Shown here: one piece after another, positions 1 through 10,921 of the stretch
Layout: each line of letters opens with the position of its first letter
Numbering within the stretch: position 1 is the first letter of the stretch
Origin: Anopheles merus
Lineage: Eukaryota; Arthropoda; Insecta; Diptera; Culicidae
Assembly (NCBI RefSeq): GCF_017562075.2
Contig: NC_054081.1
Coordinates: 24,162,315-24,226,314 of the forward strand
Direction of reading: 5' to 3'
Length of the DNA: 64,000 bases
Made by a program: the position numbers and the translations under genes
Notes under the pieces: model-generated
Seen by the model: the letters and a program-made list of their open reading frames with translations, nothing else
What the model was told of the DNA's origin: nothing
Database searches by the model: none

Positions 1-1
1 A

Positions 2-829
2 ATAGTAAAGCCAGAAAATAAAGAAACAGTAATACAACTGGTACTAGGACGTCTAACAGGAAAAGTACGAATTGTAGTAGGGGAAGCCCCAACTTCAATT
101 GAAGATATAGTTAGCAAATTACAAGACAGGTGCAGCATAAAGGTAACACCAGAGATCGTAGTATCAAAAATGGACAATACTAAACAGACTGGAACGATAG
201 AAGATTTTGGAAGCGTTATTGAAAAATTAACGCAACAACTAGAAGAGGCATACATTGCAGAAGAGATAGCGCCAGAAGTAGCTAGAAAAAAGGCAACTAA
301 ATCAGGAATCAGTGCATTGAGTTATGGACTTAAAGATGGCGAGACCAAAATTATAATGAGATCAAGTAAATTCGAAACCTTGCATGAAGCAATAGAGCAA
401 GCTGTAAAGTTGGAGCTAGAAGATAGAACGAAAAAGGGAAAGAATGATCAGACAAAGATCCTATATTCAAACGCTACCAGGAACAATAGAGGGTATGGAA
501 ACAACTACCAAGGAAGGAACAAATTCAACAAATTCTCAAATAATAATAGATATCAGACACAAATCCCACCCAGGTTCCCACCCGCAAGATATGGACAGAA
601 CAACAACAGAAATAATAATAACTTCAGATATAACAACAATAACACTAACAACAACAGAAATCAGCATGCAAATCGACAAAATTATTCCAACAGAAACCAG
701 TACGTACAATCAAATAGAAATAATAGCAATTGGCAAAATAATCGAGCGCCTATTCATAACACAGTAACAGCCGAAGAACAGAATAATTTTTTAGGCCACT
801 CTCAAGTATCAGAAAATACCCTATACTAA
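2..829 (+). CDS. gag: Gag, C-terminal part (412/mdg1-like)
   Basis: Open frame from the window edge to the TAA at 827-829; the first visible Met is at 170 but the frame is open before it, so this is an internal part of Gag. The last third is extremely rich in Asn, Arg, Tyr and Gln (about 520-760), a basic low-complexity tail as in 412/mdg1 Gags that lack CCHC knuckles. Gag would form the virus-like particle and bind the RNA genome. The final codons contain a TTTTTTA heptamer in slippery phase leading into the protease frame. Confidence 0.8.
   Translation: MVKPENKETVIQLVLGRLTGKVRIVVGEAPTSIEDIVSKLQDRCSIKVTPEIVVSKMDNTKQTGTIEDFGSVIEKLTQQLEEAYIAEEIAPEVARKKATKSGISALSYGLKDGETKIIMRSSKFETLHEAIEQAVKLELEDRTKKGKNDQTKILYSNATRNNRGYGNNYQGRNKFNKFSNNNRYQTQIPPRFPPARYGQNNNRNNNNFRYNNNNTNNNRNQHANRQNYSNRNQYVQSNRNNSNWQNNRAPIHNTVTAEEQNNFLGHSQVSENTLY
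787..793 (+). promoter_or_regulatory. Candidate -1 ribosomal frameshift site between gag and pol
   Basis: The heptamer T TTT TTA is phased correctly on the gag frame (codons 788-790 and 791-793). A -1 slip enters the frame that opens at 787, after a stop at 784-786, and runs uninterrupted through the protease. Only this short overlap connects the two frames. T TTT TTA is a known retroviral slippery sequence. I did not work out a downstream stimulatory structure. Confidence 0.6.
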
Positions 830-1449
830 CCATAAACACTGATGCAGATAATTTTGTTAAAGTAAAAATAGAAATTACAAAGGAAATCTATAGCACACTC
901 ATCATAGATACAGGAGCAACCGTATCCGTACTTAAAGCTAGTAAATTAAAACCAGGTTGCAAGATCAATACATCTAAAAAATTAACTTTGATAAGCTCTA
1001 GTGACCATGAATCAGAGACTTTAGGTACTGCTATGACAACAATTCACTTTGGCGATTATTCCATTATACACGAATTTCATATAATAGAAGACGTAGAATC
1101 CATTTTTTCTGACGGACTGTTAGGAAAAGACTTTATAAAGCACAGATGTATTGTTGATTATGTTAATTGGATGATATACTTCTCATCTGATAACGGATTG
1201 ATTTCACATCCAATAGAAGACAATGTAAATGGAAATTATATTTTACCAAAACGAAGTGAAGTAGTTCGAAAAATAACCATACCAAACTTGACAGAAGATT
1301 CAATCATCTTATCACAAGAAATCCAACCAGGGGTATTTTGCGGAAACACAATAGTCTCAAAACGTAATCAGTATATCAAATTCATTAATACCACGGATAA
1401 AGATGTTTCTTTTAACATAAATCTTATACACCAGAAGATGAACCATTAA
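787..1449 (+). pseudogene. pol: Pol, protease region (412/mdg1-like)
   Basis: Begins at the slippery site, in the -1 frame relative to gag. The retropepsin active-site motif IIDTGATVSVL lies at about 901-933, and a second conserved segment (GLLGKDFI) at about 1117-1140. The enzyme would cleave the Gag-Pol polyprotein. The frame ends early at 1449 because one base is missing just before 1431; from 1431 the pol frame continues in another phase into RT. Confidence 0.75.
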
Positions 1450-2930
1450 GAGAGTATGAGCAATTACAGAAGAAGCTTGACTCATCTAAGGAACGAATTC
1501 AGAAAATTCATAACAAAATCCATATAGAAAATATTCCACAAATAGCAAGAGAAGAGTTAGAAAACCTTATCACAAAATTCTCGGATATATTTTGTTTAGA
1601 AGATGAACCGGTCTCTACTAACAATTTTTATACCCAGGAAATTTCATTAAAAGATAATATTCCTTCTTATATACCAAATTATAAACAAATACATTCACAA
1701 ACAGAGGAAATGCAATCACAGGTAGAAAAGATGTTGAAAAATAACATTATTGAACATTCTGTTTCGTCATATAATTCATCGATACTATTAGTACCAAAGA
1801 AATCAGTTGAAGGCAAGAAGAAATGGCGTTTAGTAGTGGATTTTCGGCAATTGAACAAGAAAATTTTACCAGACAAATTCCCTTTACCTCGCATAGACAC
1901 GATACTAGATCAGCTAGGAAGAGCCAAATATTTCAGCACATTGGATTTGATGTCAGGGTTCCATCAAATCAAACTTGATAAAAATTCGAGAAAATACACA
2001 GCTTTTTCGACACCTACAGGCCACTATCAGTTTACAAGAATGCCATTTGGACTCAACATTAGCCCAAACAGCTTTCAAAGGATGATGGCTATCGCTATGG
2101 CTGGTTTAACACCAGAGCTAGCATTTGTATATATAGATGATATTATAGTTACTGGATGCAGTGCACGGCATCATATCAGTAATTTAGGTAAAGTTTTTGA
2201 TAGGCTAAGAAAATATAACCTTAAACTAAATGCAGAAAAATGTTGTTTCTTCAAAACAGAAGTAACGTACTTAGGTCATAAAATAACAGATAAAGGAATT
2301 TATCCAGACGACGCGAAGTTTGACACAATTAAAAACTTCCCGATTCCTACTAATGCTGATGAAGCAAGACGTTTTGTCGCATTTTGTAATTATTATCGTA
2401 AATTTGTACAGAATTTTGCTAAGATAGCTAAACCTATTAATAATTTGATTAAGAAAAATGTTAAGTTTGCATGGACTTCAGAATGTCAAGCAGCTTTCGA
2501 TACATTGAAACAAAGCTTACTCTCACCCACAATTTTACAATATCCAGATTTTAAAAAACAATTCATAATTACGACAGACGCATCGGATATGGCATGTGGT
2601 GCAGTGTTATCACAAATAACAGATGGAAACGATTTACCAGTCGCGTTTGCGAGTAAAAGTTTTACACCAGGGGAAAAGAATAAGCCAATTATCGAGAAAG
2701 AGCTTACAGCTATACATTGGGCAATTAATTATTTTAAACCTTATGTATATGGACAAAAATTTATAGTTAGAACAGATCATAGACCACTAGCTTACTTATT
2801 TGGTATGAAAAATCCTACTTCTAAGCTTACTAGAATGAGGCTAGATTTAGAAGAATTTGACTTTGAAATAGAATATTTAGCAGGTAAAGCTAAATGTTGC
2901 GGCAGACGCACTATCAAGAGTAATCCTTAA
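1431..2930 (+). pseudogene. pol: Pol, reverse transcriptase and RNase H (412/mdg1-like)
   Basis: Open frame with the full Ty3/gypsy RT series: WRLVVDFRQLN (about 1824), FSTLDLMSGFHQI, MPFGL, and the catalytic YIDD box at about 2130-2141, then thumb motifs (YLGH, FCNYYRKF). RNase H follows with TTDASDMACGAVL (about 2572), EKELTAIHWA and TDHRPL. All catalytic Asp and Glu positions I can see are present. The frame breaks at about 2892, where one extra base replaces the expected NVAADALSR end of RNase H; the phase resumes in the integrase frame. Confidence 0.9.
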
Positions 2931-4449
2931 CTCGGATGACCTAAAGGCATCAATACCAAAATCCAAAACGATTTTAATGGTTAATACGAGAGCCATGGTT
3001 GAGAAAAATAACGTGAAAACTGATCCAAACAAAGATAAACCAATCGCAACAACAGGGACTGATCACCCCGCGATGTGGAAAACAGATAGACCTTCAGAAG
3101 TGAGAAAAGTATTGAAAATATGTACGCAGAAAAATAAGAACAACGTTGAATTCATTATATACAACCATTCATATGGTAAAGCACTAGGAAAATTTCTTTT
3201 GAGAAAAGATGTAAATGGAAGTCAAGCATTAGAGTTTGCTCTTCTAAGAATGTGCAAAATCGCGAAACAATATGGAAGAAACAAGCTAGCATGGTCAGAA
3301 GAAGACCACTTATTCAAAGAATATTCCCAACAAACTATTAAGGAAATCGCCAATAGAGCCATTACCAAGTTTGAAATAATCCTGTTTACTCCAACTAGAT
3401 GGATAACAACAGAGAAAGATAGGCTGAGAATAATTTCAGATTATCATATGACCCCTTCGGGAGGACATATAGGCCAGTACTGTACCAGAAAATAAGGGAA
3501 AAATACAAATGGAAAAATATGAAAGATGATATCAAGAAATACGTACGAAATTGTAAGGCATGCATAGTTAATAAGACGATTAGACATACTAAGGAAGACA
3601 CAGTTGTAACTACAACTCCGACAAAACCATTTAACATAATTTCAATCGACACAGTAGGACCTCTAACAAAAACTAACAAAAACAACAGGTATGCAATAAC
3701 CATACAATGTGACTTAACGAAATACATCGTAGTAATACCTATCCATAACAAAGAAGCAAATACTATAGCAAGAGCATTGGTAGAAAACTTTATTCTTACA
3801 TTTGGAACATTTATCGAATTAAAATCAGATCAAGGACTAGAATATAACAATGAAATATTACACAAAATCTCAGAAATCTTAAAAATCAAACAGACGTTTA
3901 GCACAGCTTACCACCCAGACAATAGGATCATTAGAAAGAAATCATAGATGTCTAAACGAATACCTAAGAAGTTATACAAACGAACATCATGATGACTGGG
4001 ATGATTGGACAAAATTTTACGAATTTGTTTACAATACAACAGAACACACAGACACAAACTACACACCATACGAACTGGTATTCGGAAGAAAAGCGAATTT
4101 ACCACAAGATATATTCAAAACAAAAATAGAACCAGTTTATAATATTGACCAATATTATTTCGAAATGAAATATAAACTCCAAAAATCAAACGAAATAGCT
4201 AGAGAAAATTTGATAAAAGCAAAGAATAGAAGACAGCACATCTTAAATAAAGATACAGTACCACTCATTATAAAGATAGGAGATCAGGTATATTTGGAAA
4301 ATGAAAACAGAAAAAAATTAGATCCAGTCTACATTGGACCTTTCACAGTAGTAAATGACCAAGGGCCTAATTGCGTAATACAAAACAATACAACAAAGAA
4401 AACCTCTACAGTACACAAAAACAGACTAATTAAGTACACAGGAGAATAA
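2893..4449 (+). pseudogene. pol: Pol, integrase (412/mdg1-like), three frame blocks
   Basis: Three consecutive blocks (2893-3495, about 3480-3947, about 3922-4449) together encode one integrase. A tether starting at about 2977 (MVNTRAM) leads to the HHCC zinc domain (HMTPSGGH, then CKAC at about 3556). The DDE core has Asp in SIDTVGP (about 3643), Asp in KSDQG (about 3824) and Glu in GSLERNH (about 3928). The C-terminal domain includes YIGPFTVV (about 4330) and VHKNRLI before the stop at 4447-4449. Frameshifts near 3478 and 3922 split it. Very similar tether and C-terminal segments occur at 56922-57697. Confidence 0.85.
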
Positions 4450-4483
4450 CTACAATCATTGTAATTCATTACGTTATTCTATT

Positions 4484-4495
4484 AAAGGGGGGAGG
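4484..4495 (+). promoter_or_regulatory. Polypurine tract of the 412-like element
   Basis: A purine run (AAAGGGGGGAGG) sits immediately before the TGTAGC start of the 3' LTR, where the plus-strand primer is made during reverse transcription. Confidence 0.75.
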
Positions 4496-4717
4496 TGTAG
4501 CATATCTGCTATACAGAACATATTGTAATACACACTATCAGCCATAGACACATAGTAACACACTTTGGAAAGCCAAATCACACCATTGCAACACATCCAT
4601 TATAAAACACTCAGCAAATCAGATCATACCATACACACCCGGAAGAGCTCAAGCCACACCGTTCATATAAAAACAATTGTGACACACTTAACAGAACCAA
4701 CCGAAACGTACAACATA

Positions 4718-4816
4718 AGCAGGAACAGTTTATGCATTATAACCCAAAGCAGGAACATTTTATGCATTATAACCCAAAGCAGGAACAGTATAAGCATTAA
4801 ACCCAAAACAGGAACT
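4718..4816 (+). repeat. Tandem repeat in the LTR U3
   Basis: About 3.5 copies of a ~29-bp unit beginning AGCAGGAACAGTTTATGC. I did not see the same array in the solo LTR at 42358-43172, so it looks copy-specific. Confidence 0.65.
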
Positions 4817-4929
4817 TAGTGACAAGAACCATCATTCTTGTCAACAAAAGACAAACGTAACTAGCTTAGTGAAAACAATAACTTTCCAACATACAACCCG
4901 GAACTAAATGTGAGAAACCCTTAACTTCT

Positions 4930-4943
4930 TTTGAGTATAAATA
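4930..4943 (+). promoter_or_regulatory. LTR TATA-like promoter element
   Basis: GTATAAATAAAACC in the LTR is followed by a conserved sequence around TCAGATTCGTTCGG. The same arrangement appears, inverted, at about 42648-42705 in the solo LTR and in diverged form near 39420-39470. Position and conservation across three LTRs support a promoter core. Confidence 0.5.
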
Positions 4944-5318
4944 AAACCAACTCCGATCATGGCAGGTCAGATTCGTTCGGACTGTCAGGATAGGACTATG
5001 CCCATCCTACATCTATCGAGTTCTCATTTAAAGAGTTTAGATATGTCCCCCTGCCCAAGGTAAGGCCTCTAAACTCCAACGTTTCCAGTAAGGGAAACCT
5101 CCTAAAGGTTTCTATGATCGCCTGGACGATCAAGTGTCGAACGTCCGCTTCGAAACAGTATCCACCTCAGTTCTACTTAATTCGGCAAACGATGACGAAG
5201 GCCACCTGACCAACGCGAGTTCAAAGTTACTACATAGCAACCGTCCCAAAATCGAATATACCGTGACTATCCCAAAACATACCACATGGCAACCGTAACA
5301 GTCATCAAACACATTACA

Positions 5319-5595
5319 CCCTTAACTATAATATATCTGGAACCATACTGCAACGTGACTTTTAGGGACTTAGGCGTCACCCTAGACTTTAAATTGAATT
5401 TTCATCAGCATTTCTCCGATATTTTAGACAAGGCCAACAAAATGGTAGGTTTCATTTGCAGACAATCGAGAGAATTTTCCGACCCACTTTGCCTCTTAAT
5501 GTTGTACAAGTCTCTTGTTCGTCCACTGCTTGAGTCTTGTTCTATAGTATGGTCTCCTTCATCCAGCTTTTCGTCCAAAAAATTGGAGTCAGTAC
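5319..5595 (+). pseudogene. CR1/T1-type LINE ORF2 fragment (post-RT region)
   Basis: From about 5360 the translation (DLGVTLDFKLNFHQ, RQSREFSDPLC, LYKSLVRPLLE) closely parallels the element at 46863-48995 around 48425-48650. It is the segment after the RT palm. The match starts right at the LTR edge, so the 412-like element apparently inserted into this LINE. The match stops at about 5595, where unrelated GC-rich sequence begins. It is a fragment with no catalytic domain. Confidence 0.8.
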
Positions 5596-5750
5596 ACAGT
5601 GGCGGATCTAACGGTAGGCGGTCACCTGGGGCCCCGCCGATTTAGGGGACCCGTAGATCACCATTCTATAGTATGCCGTATGGACAGAGTACTAGCGACA
5701 AGGGCCCCCGGAAGGATGGCCGTTGGGGCCCCAAGGCTGGCGAGTCATCA
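5594..5750. other. Possible hAT-type terminal sequence
   Basis: The LINE homology ends at CAGTGGCGGATCTAACGG. CAGTGGCG-type starts are common for hAT terminal inverted repeats, and GC-rich subterminal DNA with repeated GGGGCCCC-like words follows. No matching second end or TSD was identified, so this is only a suggestion. Confidence 0.25.
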
Positions 5751-5971
5751 TTTAAAATTTCTTTTCTTATCGCGAGTGCGAGTATTTCGACGCGAGTGTG
5801 TGTATTTTATTGTGAGTGTGTGCGTAGTGCGTGTATTCCGTGAGTGCGTGAGTGCGTCGCCCGACCGAATATTTTTACCGCCGCGAGTGAAAATTGTGCC
5901 AGTGAAGTGTTCACAGGATCCACGACCTGGTAGCCAGCGACCGACCGACCCCTCACGGAAGCAGAACGACG

Positions 5972-6090
<119 letters not shown>

Positions 6091-6109
6091 CACCCCAACG
6101 GTTACACCA

Positions 6110-6690
6110 GCAGTTCACGCCGACGATCCGGCTTGTGCAACCTGCACACTCCGCCGATGTTCCGGCCCGTGTAACCTGCGAACACCGCCGACGATCCGGC
6201 TTGTGCAACCTGCACACTCCGCCGGCGTTCCGGCCCGCGTAACCCGCGAAACACGCCGACGATCTGGCCTATGCAACTTGCACGCTACGCCGATGTTCCG
6301 GCCCGTGTAACCATCGAAACATCGCCGACGATCCGGTTCGTGCAACCAGCACACTACGCCGATGTTCCGGCACTTGTGACCTACGAAGCATACTGACGTT
6401 ACGGCCCGTGTTGCTAGCAGCTTTCGCCGACGATCCGGCCCGCGCGACCAGCAGTTTACGCCGACGATCCGGCCCGTGTAGCTAGCAGCCCACGCCGACG
6501 CTTCAGCGTACGACCCCGCGCACCGCGCCAACGTTCCAGTCCACACAGCCAGCAGCTTTCGTCATCGATCCGGCACATGCCCTCAACTGTCTATGCCTGT
6601 GAGACCAGCGACCAGTACCAACGATCTGGCTCGAACCAATTACGCCGTCGGTCCGGTAAGTCCAAATACGCCGTCAATCCGGCCAGTGCA
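6110..6690 (+). repeat. ~35-bp GC-rich minisatellite in the leader of a gypsy element
   Basis: About 14-16 diverged copies of a 33-37 bp unit with core CGCCGACGATCCGGCCCGTG. Two subtypes alternate in the left half, one with GACGATCCGG and one with GATGTTCCGG, at about 34-bp spacing (6119, 6153, 6188, 6222, 6257, 6290). The right part is more degenerate and fades near 6690. It lies just upstream of the CsRn1-like gag. Confidence 0.85.
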
Positions 6691-6714
6691 AGTGACATCG
6701 TCATACGCGATACG

Positions 6715-6890
6715 ACATTTTCCGACACAGCGACGCCATTTTATTCGTGTCGGTACAGCGCACCATTTTGTGTCAATCAGTTCAGCGCGCCATTGTGTAC
6801 GAGCAGACAGTGCCATTTTCTTCGAAACCCTACAGCGCCATTTCGGGCTTTCAAAGCACCGTGCAGCGAAACCACGATTTTATATGTGGC
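6715..6890 (+). repeat. Short degenerate repeats (CAGCGCGCCATT-type)
   Basis: About five copies of a ~30-bp motif carrying CAGCGCNCCATTTT follow the minisatellite and end just before the gag start. Together with the preceding array they make up the untranslated leader of the CsRn1-like element. Confidence 0.55.
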
Positions 6891-6897
6891 GTAAAAG

Positions 6898-7841
6898 ATG
6901 ATGAAACACAGCCCCGACCTGCAGCGCGCTTCCCTAGCATTACCGCTCGTCCCAGAGGCGGCTGAGATGAGACCGGCTGATGTTAACGACGCGTCCGCAG
7001 CAGCACCTACGATGGAGCCCACTGCAGAGCGCCAAGATGACACATGCCATGCCATACGGCTGAATGTACCGGAAATGGACACCAACAACCTACCGTCGTT
7101 TTTCTGTGCTTTAGAACATTGGTTCGCAGCGTCCGGTATCACCGCGAAAATAGACAACCGACGTTTCAATATAGTGATGGCTCAGATACCCCTTCGTTTG
7201 TTCTCGGAGCTACAACCGCTACTAGGAAACGTGCCTGTGACTGACCGATACGATTTCGTAAAAAAACCATCCTCGCACATTACAGCGAATCTCAACGCAG
7301 GCGACAAAATCGGTTATTGTACGCGACCGAATTAGAAGACCGCAAACCGTCCCAGCTACTTGCGGAGATGCGTCGTGCCGCTGGCGATACGATTATCGAA
7401 TCGCTCCTGGTGGACTTCTGGATCGGGAAGCTACCTCCATACGTGCAGTCGGCCGTTATCGCCGCACAAGGAGCGATAGCAGACATGACCGCTGTCGCCG
7501 ACGCTATAATGGAATGCATTTCACCTCTCGCCACGACCAGCGCTTGCAACACCATGGCCGAGGTACGCACTACGAACGATTTCGAAGCACAAATGACGCG
7601 GAAAGTGGACGACCTTAGCCGCCAGCTCAACGAGTTCATGCGACAGTGCCGCCAAAGCGACCGCTTCCGGACTCACCCTCGTTCACAGCCACCGACACCG
7701 CCACGTCGTGCCACTGACGCCATCGATGGACAGTGCTACTACCATCGCCGTTTTGGAAGAACAGCACGATCCTGCCAACAGCCTTGCTCGTATCCAGCCT
7801 CCGTGTCCCCGAGCTCGGGTCAACCGCCGTCATCAGCATGA
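6898..7841 (+). pseudogene. gag: Gag (CsRn1-like), one frameshift
   Basis: Two blocks, 6898-about 7262 and about 7264-7841, join into one Gag. The first has the CsRn1 signature (ALEHWFAASGI, FNIVMAQIP, YDFVK). The second has ELEDRKPSQLLAEMRRAAGD and WIGKLPPYVQ, then a conserved helix region. The break falls in an A run at about 7260-7266, consistent with one lost or gained A. The C-terminal part (CYYHRRFGRTARSCQQPC) resembles the single zinc-knuckle region of these Gags. Confidence 0.75.
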
Positions 7842-7856
7842 GGATGCGCCGGGAAC

Positions 7857-8201
7857 ATGGGATCGCAAGTGAACACCATCCTACCTGTCAGCAACCGGAT
7901 GGTGATCTTCGACCGCAAAACACAACACCGCTACCTCATCGACACTGGCGCTGATGTTTCCGTCATCCCGAAGTCAGCTAACTACATCCCCACGAAGCCA
8001 TCTACGATGCGGCTATATGCAGCCAACGGTTCGCCGATAGTGGTATATGGTGAGTCCCTCCGTACAATTGATCTTAGTTTACGCAGTCCTTTTTTGTGGA
8101 ATTTCGTTATCGCGGACGTAAGCTCTGCCATCATAGGAGCGGACTTTCTGCGCCATTATCATTTACTTCTATCTCCATCTACGCCATCGCTGTTTAGTTG
8201 A
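7857..8201 (+). pseudogene. pol: Protease (CsRn1-like)
   Basis: Retropepsin fold with the active site YLIDTGADVSVIPKS at about 7933-7977 and the flap/second-motif region (SSAIIGADFLRHYHLL) near 8128. The phase is lost at about 8200 before the RT domain, so the expected protease-RT linker (8202-8380) is in a different frame with stops. Confidence 0.75.
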
Positions 8202-8379
8202 CGCGCAATCTAACCTCCGCCTAGCCGGTCAGCTGGACACAACCCGACAGTCCACCGTCAATGTATGTGACGCGTCGTCACCCGTAGCTGACCTTCTAAA
8301 TGAGTTCCCCGATTTCATTACGAACTCACCCCGAACGAGAACTCCGTCTGAAGTAGTACACCGCATTGAGACCACGGCC

Positions 8380-9262
8380 CACCAACGTTCGCCCGCTCAC
8401 GGCGTCTACCACCGGACAAATATGCAGCAGCCAAAGCAGAATTTGAGTCCCTTGTACAACTCGGGATATGCCGACCGTCTAGCAGCAGCTGGGCCAGCCC
8501 GCTGCACATGGTGCGTAAAGCGGATGGTACCTGGCGTCCCTGCGGCGATTACCGCGCTCTCAACGCACGCACCAACCCCCACCGGTATCCGTTGCCATAT
8601 CTGCACGATTTCACCATGCAGCTGGAAGGGAAGACCATCTTCTCGAAGGTGGACTTACAGAAGGCGTACCATCAAATCGCCATCCATCCGGACGACATCT
8701 CCAAGCTGGCGATCATCATTCCCTTCGGACTCTTCAAATACACCACTATGCCTTTCGGATTGCGAAACGCGGCCCAAACGTTCCAGAGACTGATCCACAA
8801 CGTCCTACGCGGTCTCGACTTCGTATTCCCGTGCATCGATGACATCATAGTCGCCTCAAGGACACCGGAGGAACACCGAGACCATCTGCGACAGCTTTTC
8901 AATCGCCTCACTCAACACGGGCTAACCATTAACCTGGCAAAGTGTGAATTCGCCCAGATAGAAATCTCTTTTTTAGGACACCGCGTCACCGCCGAAGGCA
9001 TCCGGCCGCTAGAAGATAAGGTGGAAGCTATTCGTCAGTACCCGAAACAGACCACCGTCATGGAGCTGAAAAGGTTTTTGGCCATGACGAACTTCTACCG
9101 ACGCTTCATCCCTCATGCCCTACGAGCACAAGCGCCTCTATTGGACATGATACGCGGGAATAAGCAGCGCGACAAAACACCGCTTTGGACGCCCGCTACC
9201 GACGCAGCCTTCGAAGACAGCAAACTGCAACTTGCTCAAGCCGCCTTGCTTGTGCATCCTGT
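8380..9262 (+). pseudogene. pol: Reverse transcriptase (CsRn1-like)
   Basis: From about 8380 the frame encodes RT: SSWASPLHMVRKADGTWR, CGDYRALN, FSKVDLQKAYHQI, MPFGLRNAAQTFQR, and the catalytic box at about 8833-8844 read as CIDD instead of the usual YxDD. Thumb motifs (FLGHRV, FLAMTNFYRRF) follow. It ends at LVHP (about 9258), where sequence expected between RT and RNase H is missing. Confidence 0.8.
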
Positions 9263-10900
9263 GCAATGCACCAGGTCGTCGATGAGCAGATGCAACCGCT
9301 TGGATTCTTCTCCAAGAAATTCGACAGCGCGCAACGTAGATACTCCACTTACGACCGTGAGTTGACAGCAGTGTACCTCGCAGTCCGACACTTTCGTCAC
9401 CACCTGGAAGGACGCTCGTTCCATATCTATACGGATCATAAACCACTGGTTTATGCGTTCCAACAATCGCTGGACAAAGCATCTCCAAGGCAAGCACGAC
9501 ACCTCGACTTCATCGGACAGTTCACTACCGACATCCGTCACGTGGAAGGGCAGGAGAACGTCACCGCCGACCTACTGTCCCGTATCGAAACAATCCAGTC
9601 CTCTTCGACTATCGACTTCAACGAATTGGTCGAAGACCAGTCCCGCGATCCCGAACTCAGCGGTAAAATCAGGACGGACCTGGTCCTTCAACGCGTCCCA
9701 ATTCCTGGCAGCAGCAAGACACTGTTTTGCGACTGTCCTACCGGCATCATCCGCCCGTACTTCACGAGACCTTTCCGACAACAATTACTTCGTGCCGTCC
9801 ACAGCATGAGCCATCCCAGCGCGAGAACCACCATTCGACTGATGACCGAGAGATTCATCTGGTTGAACATTCGCCGAGACACCAGAGAATTCGTCCGCAG
9901 CTGCTTAGCCTGCCAAACAACGAAGGTCCATCGTCATACACACAGCCCACTCGTTCGATACCCGTCACCAGACACCAGATTCGCCCACATCAATCTGGAC
10001 ATTGTTGGGCCGTTCCCGATAAGCAATGGTTACCGCTAATGCCTTACCATCATTAACCGTTTCACCCGCTGGCCGGAGGCCATTCCTATCACCGACATCG
10101 CAGCGCCAACGGTAGCGTCAGCCCTGCTTAGCGGCTGGATAGCCCGCTTCGGCGTCCCGGCTTTCATCACTACCGACCAAGGGAGGCAGTTTGAGTCGAC
10201 CCTCTTCGCCGAGCTCACCCGAGCTCTGGGCACCAAACATCTGCGAACGACAGCTTGCCATCCTCAGGCCAATGGTCTGATCGAACGCTGGCATCGCACC
10301 CTGAAAGCAGCCATCTGTAGCAGAGATTCTACCCATTGGGGCGATCACCTGCCTATCATCCTGCTTGAATTGCGGACGGCATTCAAAGAAGACATCAAAG
10401 CTTCCCCAGCAGAACTCGTTTACGGCAGCACGCTGTAAATTCCGGCCGAGTTTTCCTGCAGCAGCCCACAGAGGAATCTTCCCGACACGACCGAGTTCGC
10501 GCAAACGCTTAGAAAGGCTATGGACAACATTCGACCAACGCAGACCGCCTGGCACGACAAACGAGCTTCCTTTGTCCACGCGGATCTGAGGACATGTAGC
10601 CACGTTTTCGTCCGCAACGACACATTACGTCCCGCCCTTACGCCACCATATCAAGGACCCTACGAGGTGTTACAGCGCTCCGGTAAGTCGTTCCAGATTC
10701 AAATTAACGGTAGATCGACCAACATCTCCATCGACCGCCTGAAGCCCTGCTATTCGCTACAAGATCCGACACCTGTTACTCAGCCAACGCCGCCACCACC
10801 TGCCCCACCACCACCAGATACATCGTCATCTCCGAACGATTTCTCGACCGGTGTCACTCGTTCACAGCGTCGCGTCATTATCCCGCTTCGTTTCCGGTAA
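9263..10900 (+). pseudogene. pol: RNase H and integrase (CsRn1-like)
   Basis: RNase H starts abruptly at HQVVDEQMQPLGFFSKKFDS; the preceding strand with the first catalytic Asp (TDAS in relatives) is absent, indicating a small deletion at about 9262. ELTAVYLAVRHFRHHLEG and TDHKPL remain. The integrase has HHCC (HSMSH at about 9799, CLAC at about 9907), Asp in LDIVGP (about 9997), a stop at 10037-10039, Asp in TTDQGRQF (about 10168) and Glu in GLIERWH (about 10273), then another stop at 10436. C-terminal parts to about 10900 include FQIQINGRSTNISIDRLKP and a Pro-rich tail. Confidence 0.8.
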
Positions 10901-10921
10901 CACCAGTCTGATGGGGGAGTA

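Larger units (their letters stand above)
1..5318 (+). mobile_element. 412/mdg1-like Ty3/gypsy LTR retrotransposon, 5' end outside window
   Basis: The order gag, protease, RT, RNase H, integrase, polypurine tract, LTR identifies a Ty3/gypsy element. The single 3' LTR (4496-5318) has a second copy as a solo LTR at 42358-43172. The basic Asn-rich Gag, a short MVNTRAM-type segment between RNase H and integrase, and the 4-bp target duplication of the solo LTR fit the 412/mdg1 group. The 5' LTR and start of gag lie left of the window. Single-base frameshifts near 1430, 2892, 3478 and 3922 break pol, so the copy is inactive unless these are sequencing errors. On the right it abuts a CR1-type LINE fragment, suggesting insertion into that LINE. 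Confidence 0.9.
4496..5318 (+). repeat. 3' LTR of the 412-like element
   Basis: Starts TGTAGCATATC and ends CATTACA (TG...CA). Both ends are set by comparison with the inverted solo LTR at 42358-43172, which is similar through most of its length (823 against 815 bp). It contains GTATAAATAAAACC at about 4935, followed about 35 bp later by TCAGATTCGTTCGGAC, conserved in both copies and plausible as TATA box and initiator/downstream element. The four bases after it are CCCT; the left partner of this TSD is outside the window. Confidence 0.9.

Noticed and set aside
6110..6690. Regular ~35-bp repeats considered as a CRISPR-like array
   Set aside because: Repeats are contiguous and diverged, without unique spacers, in a eukaryotic retroelement leader.
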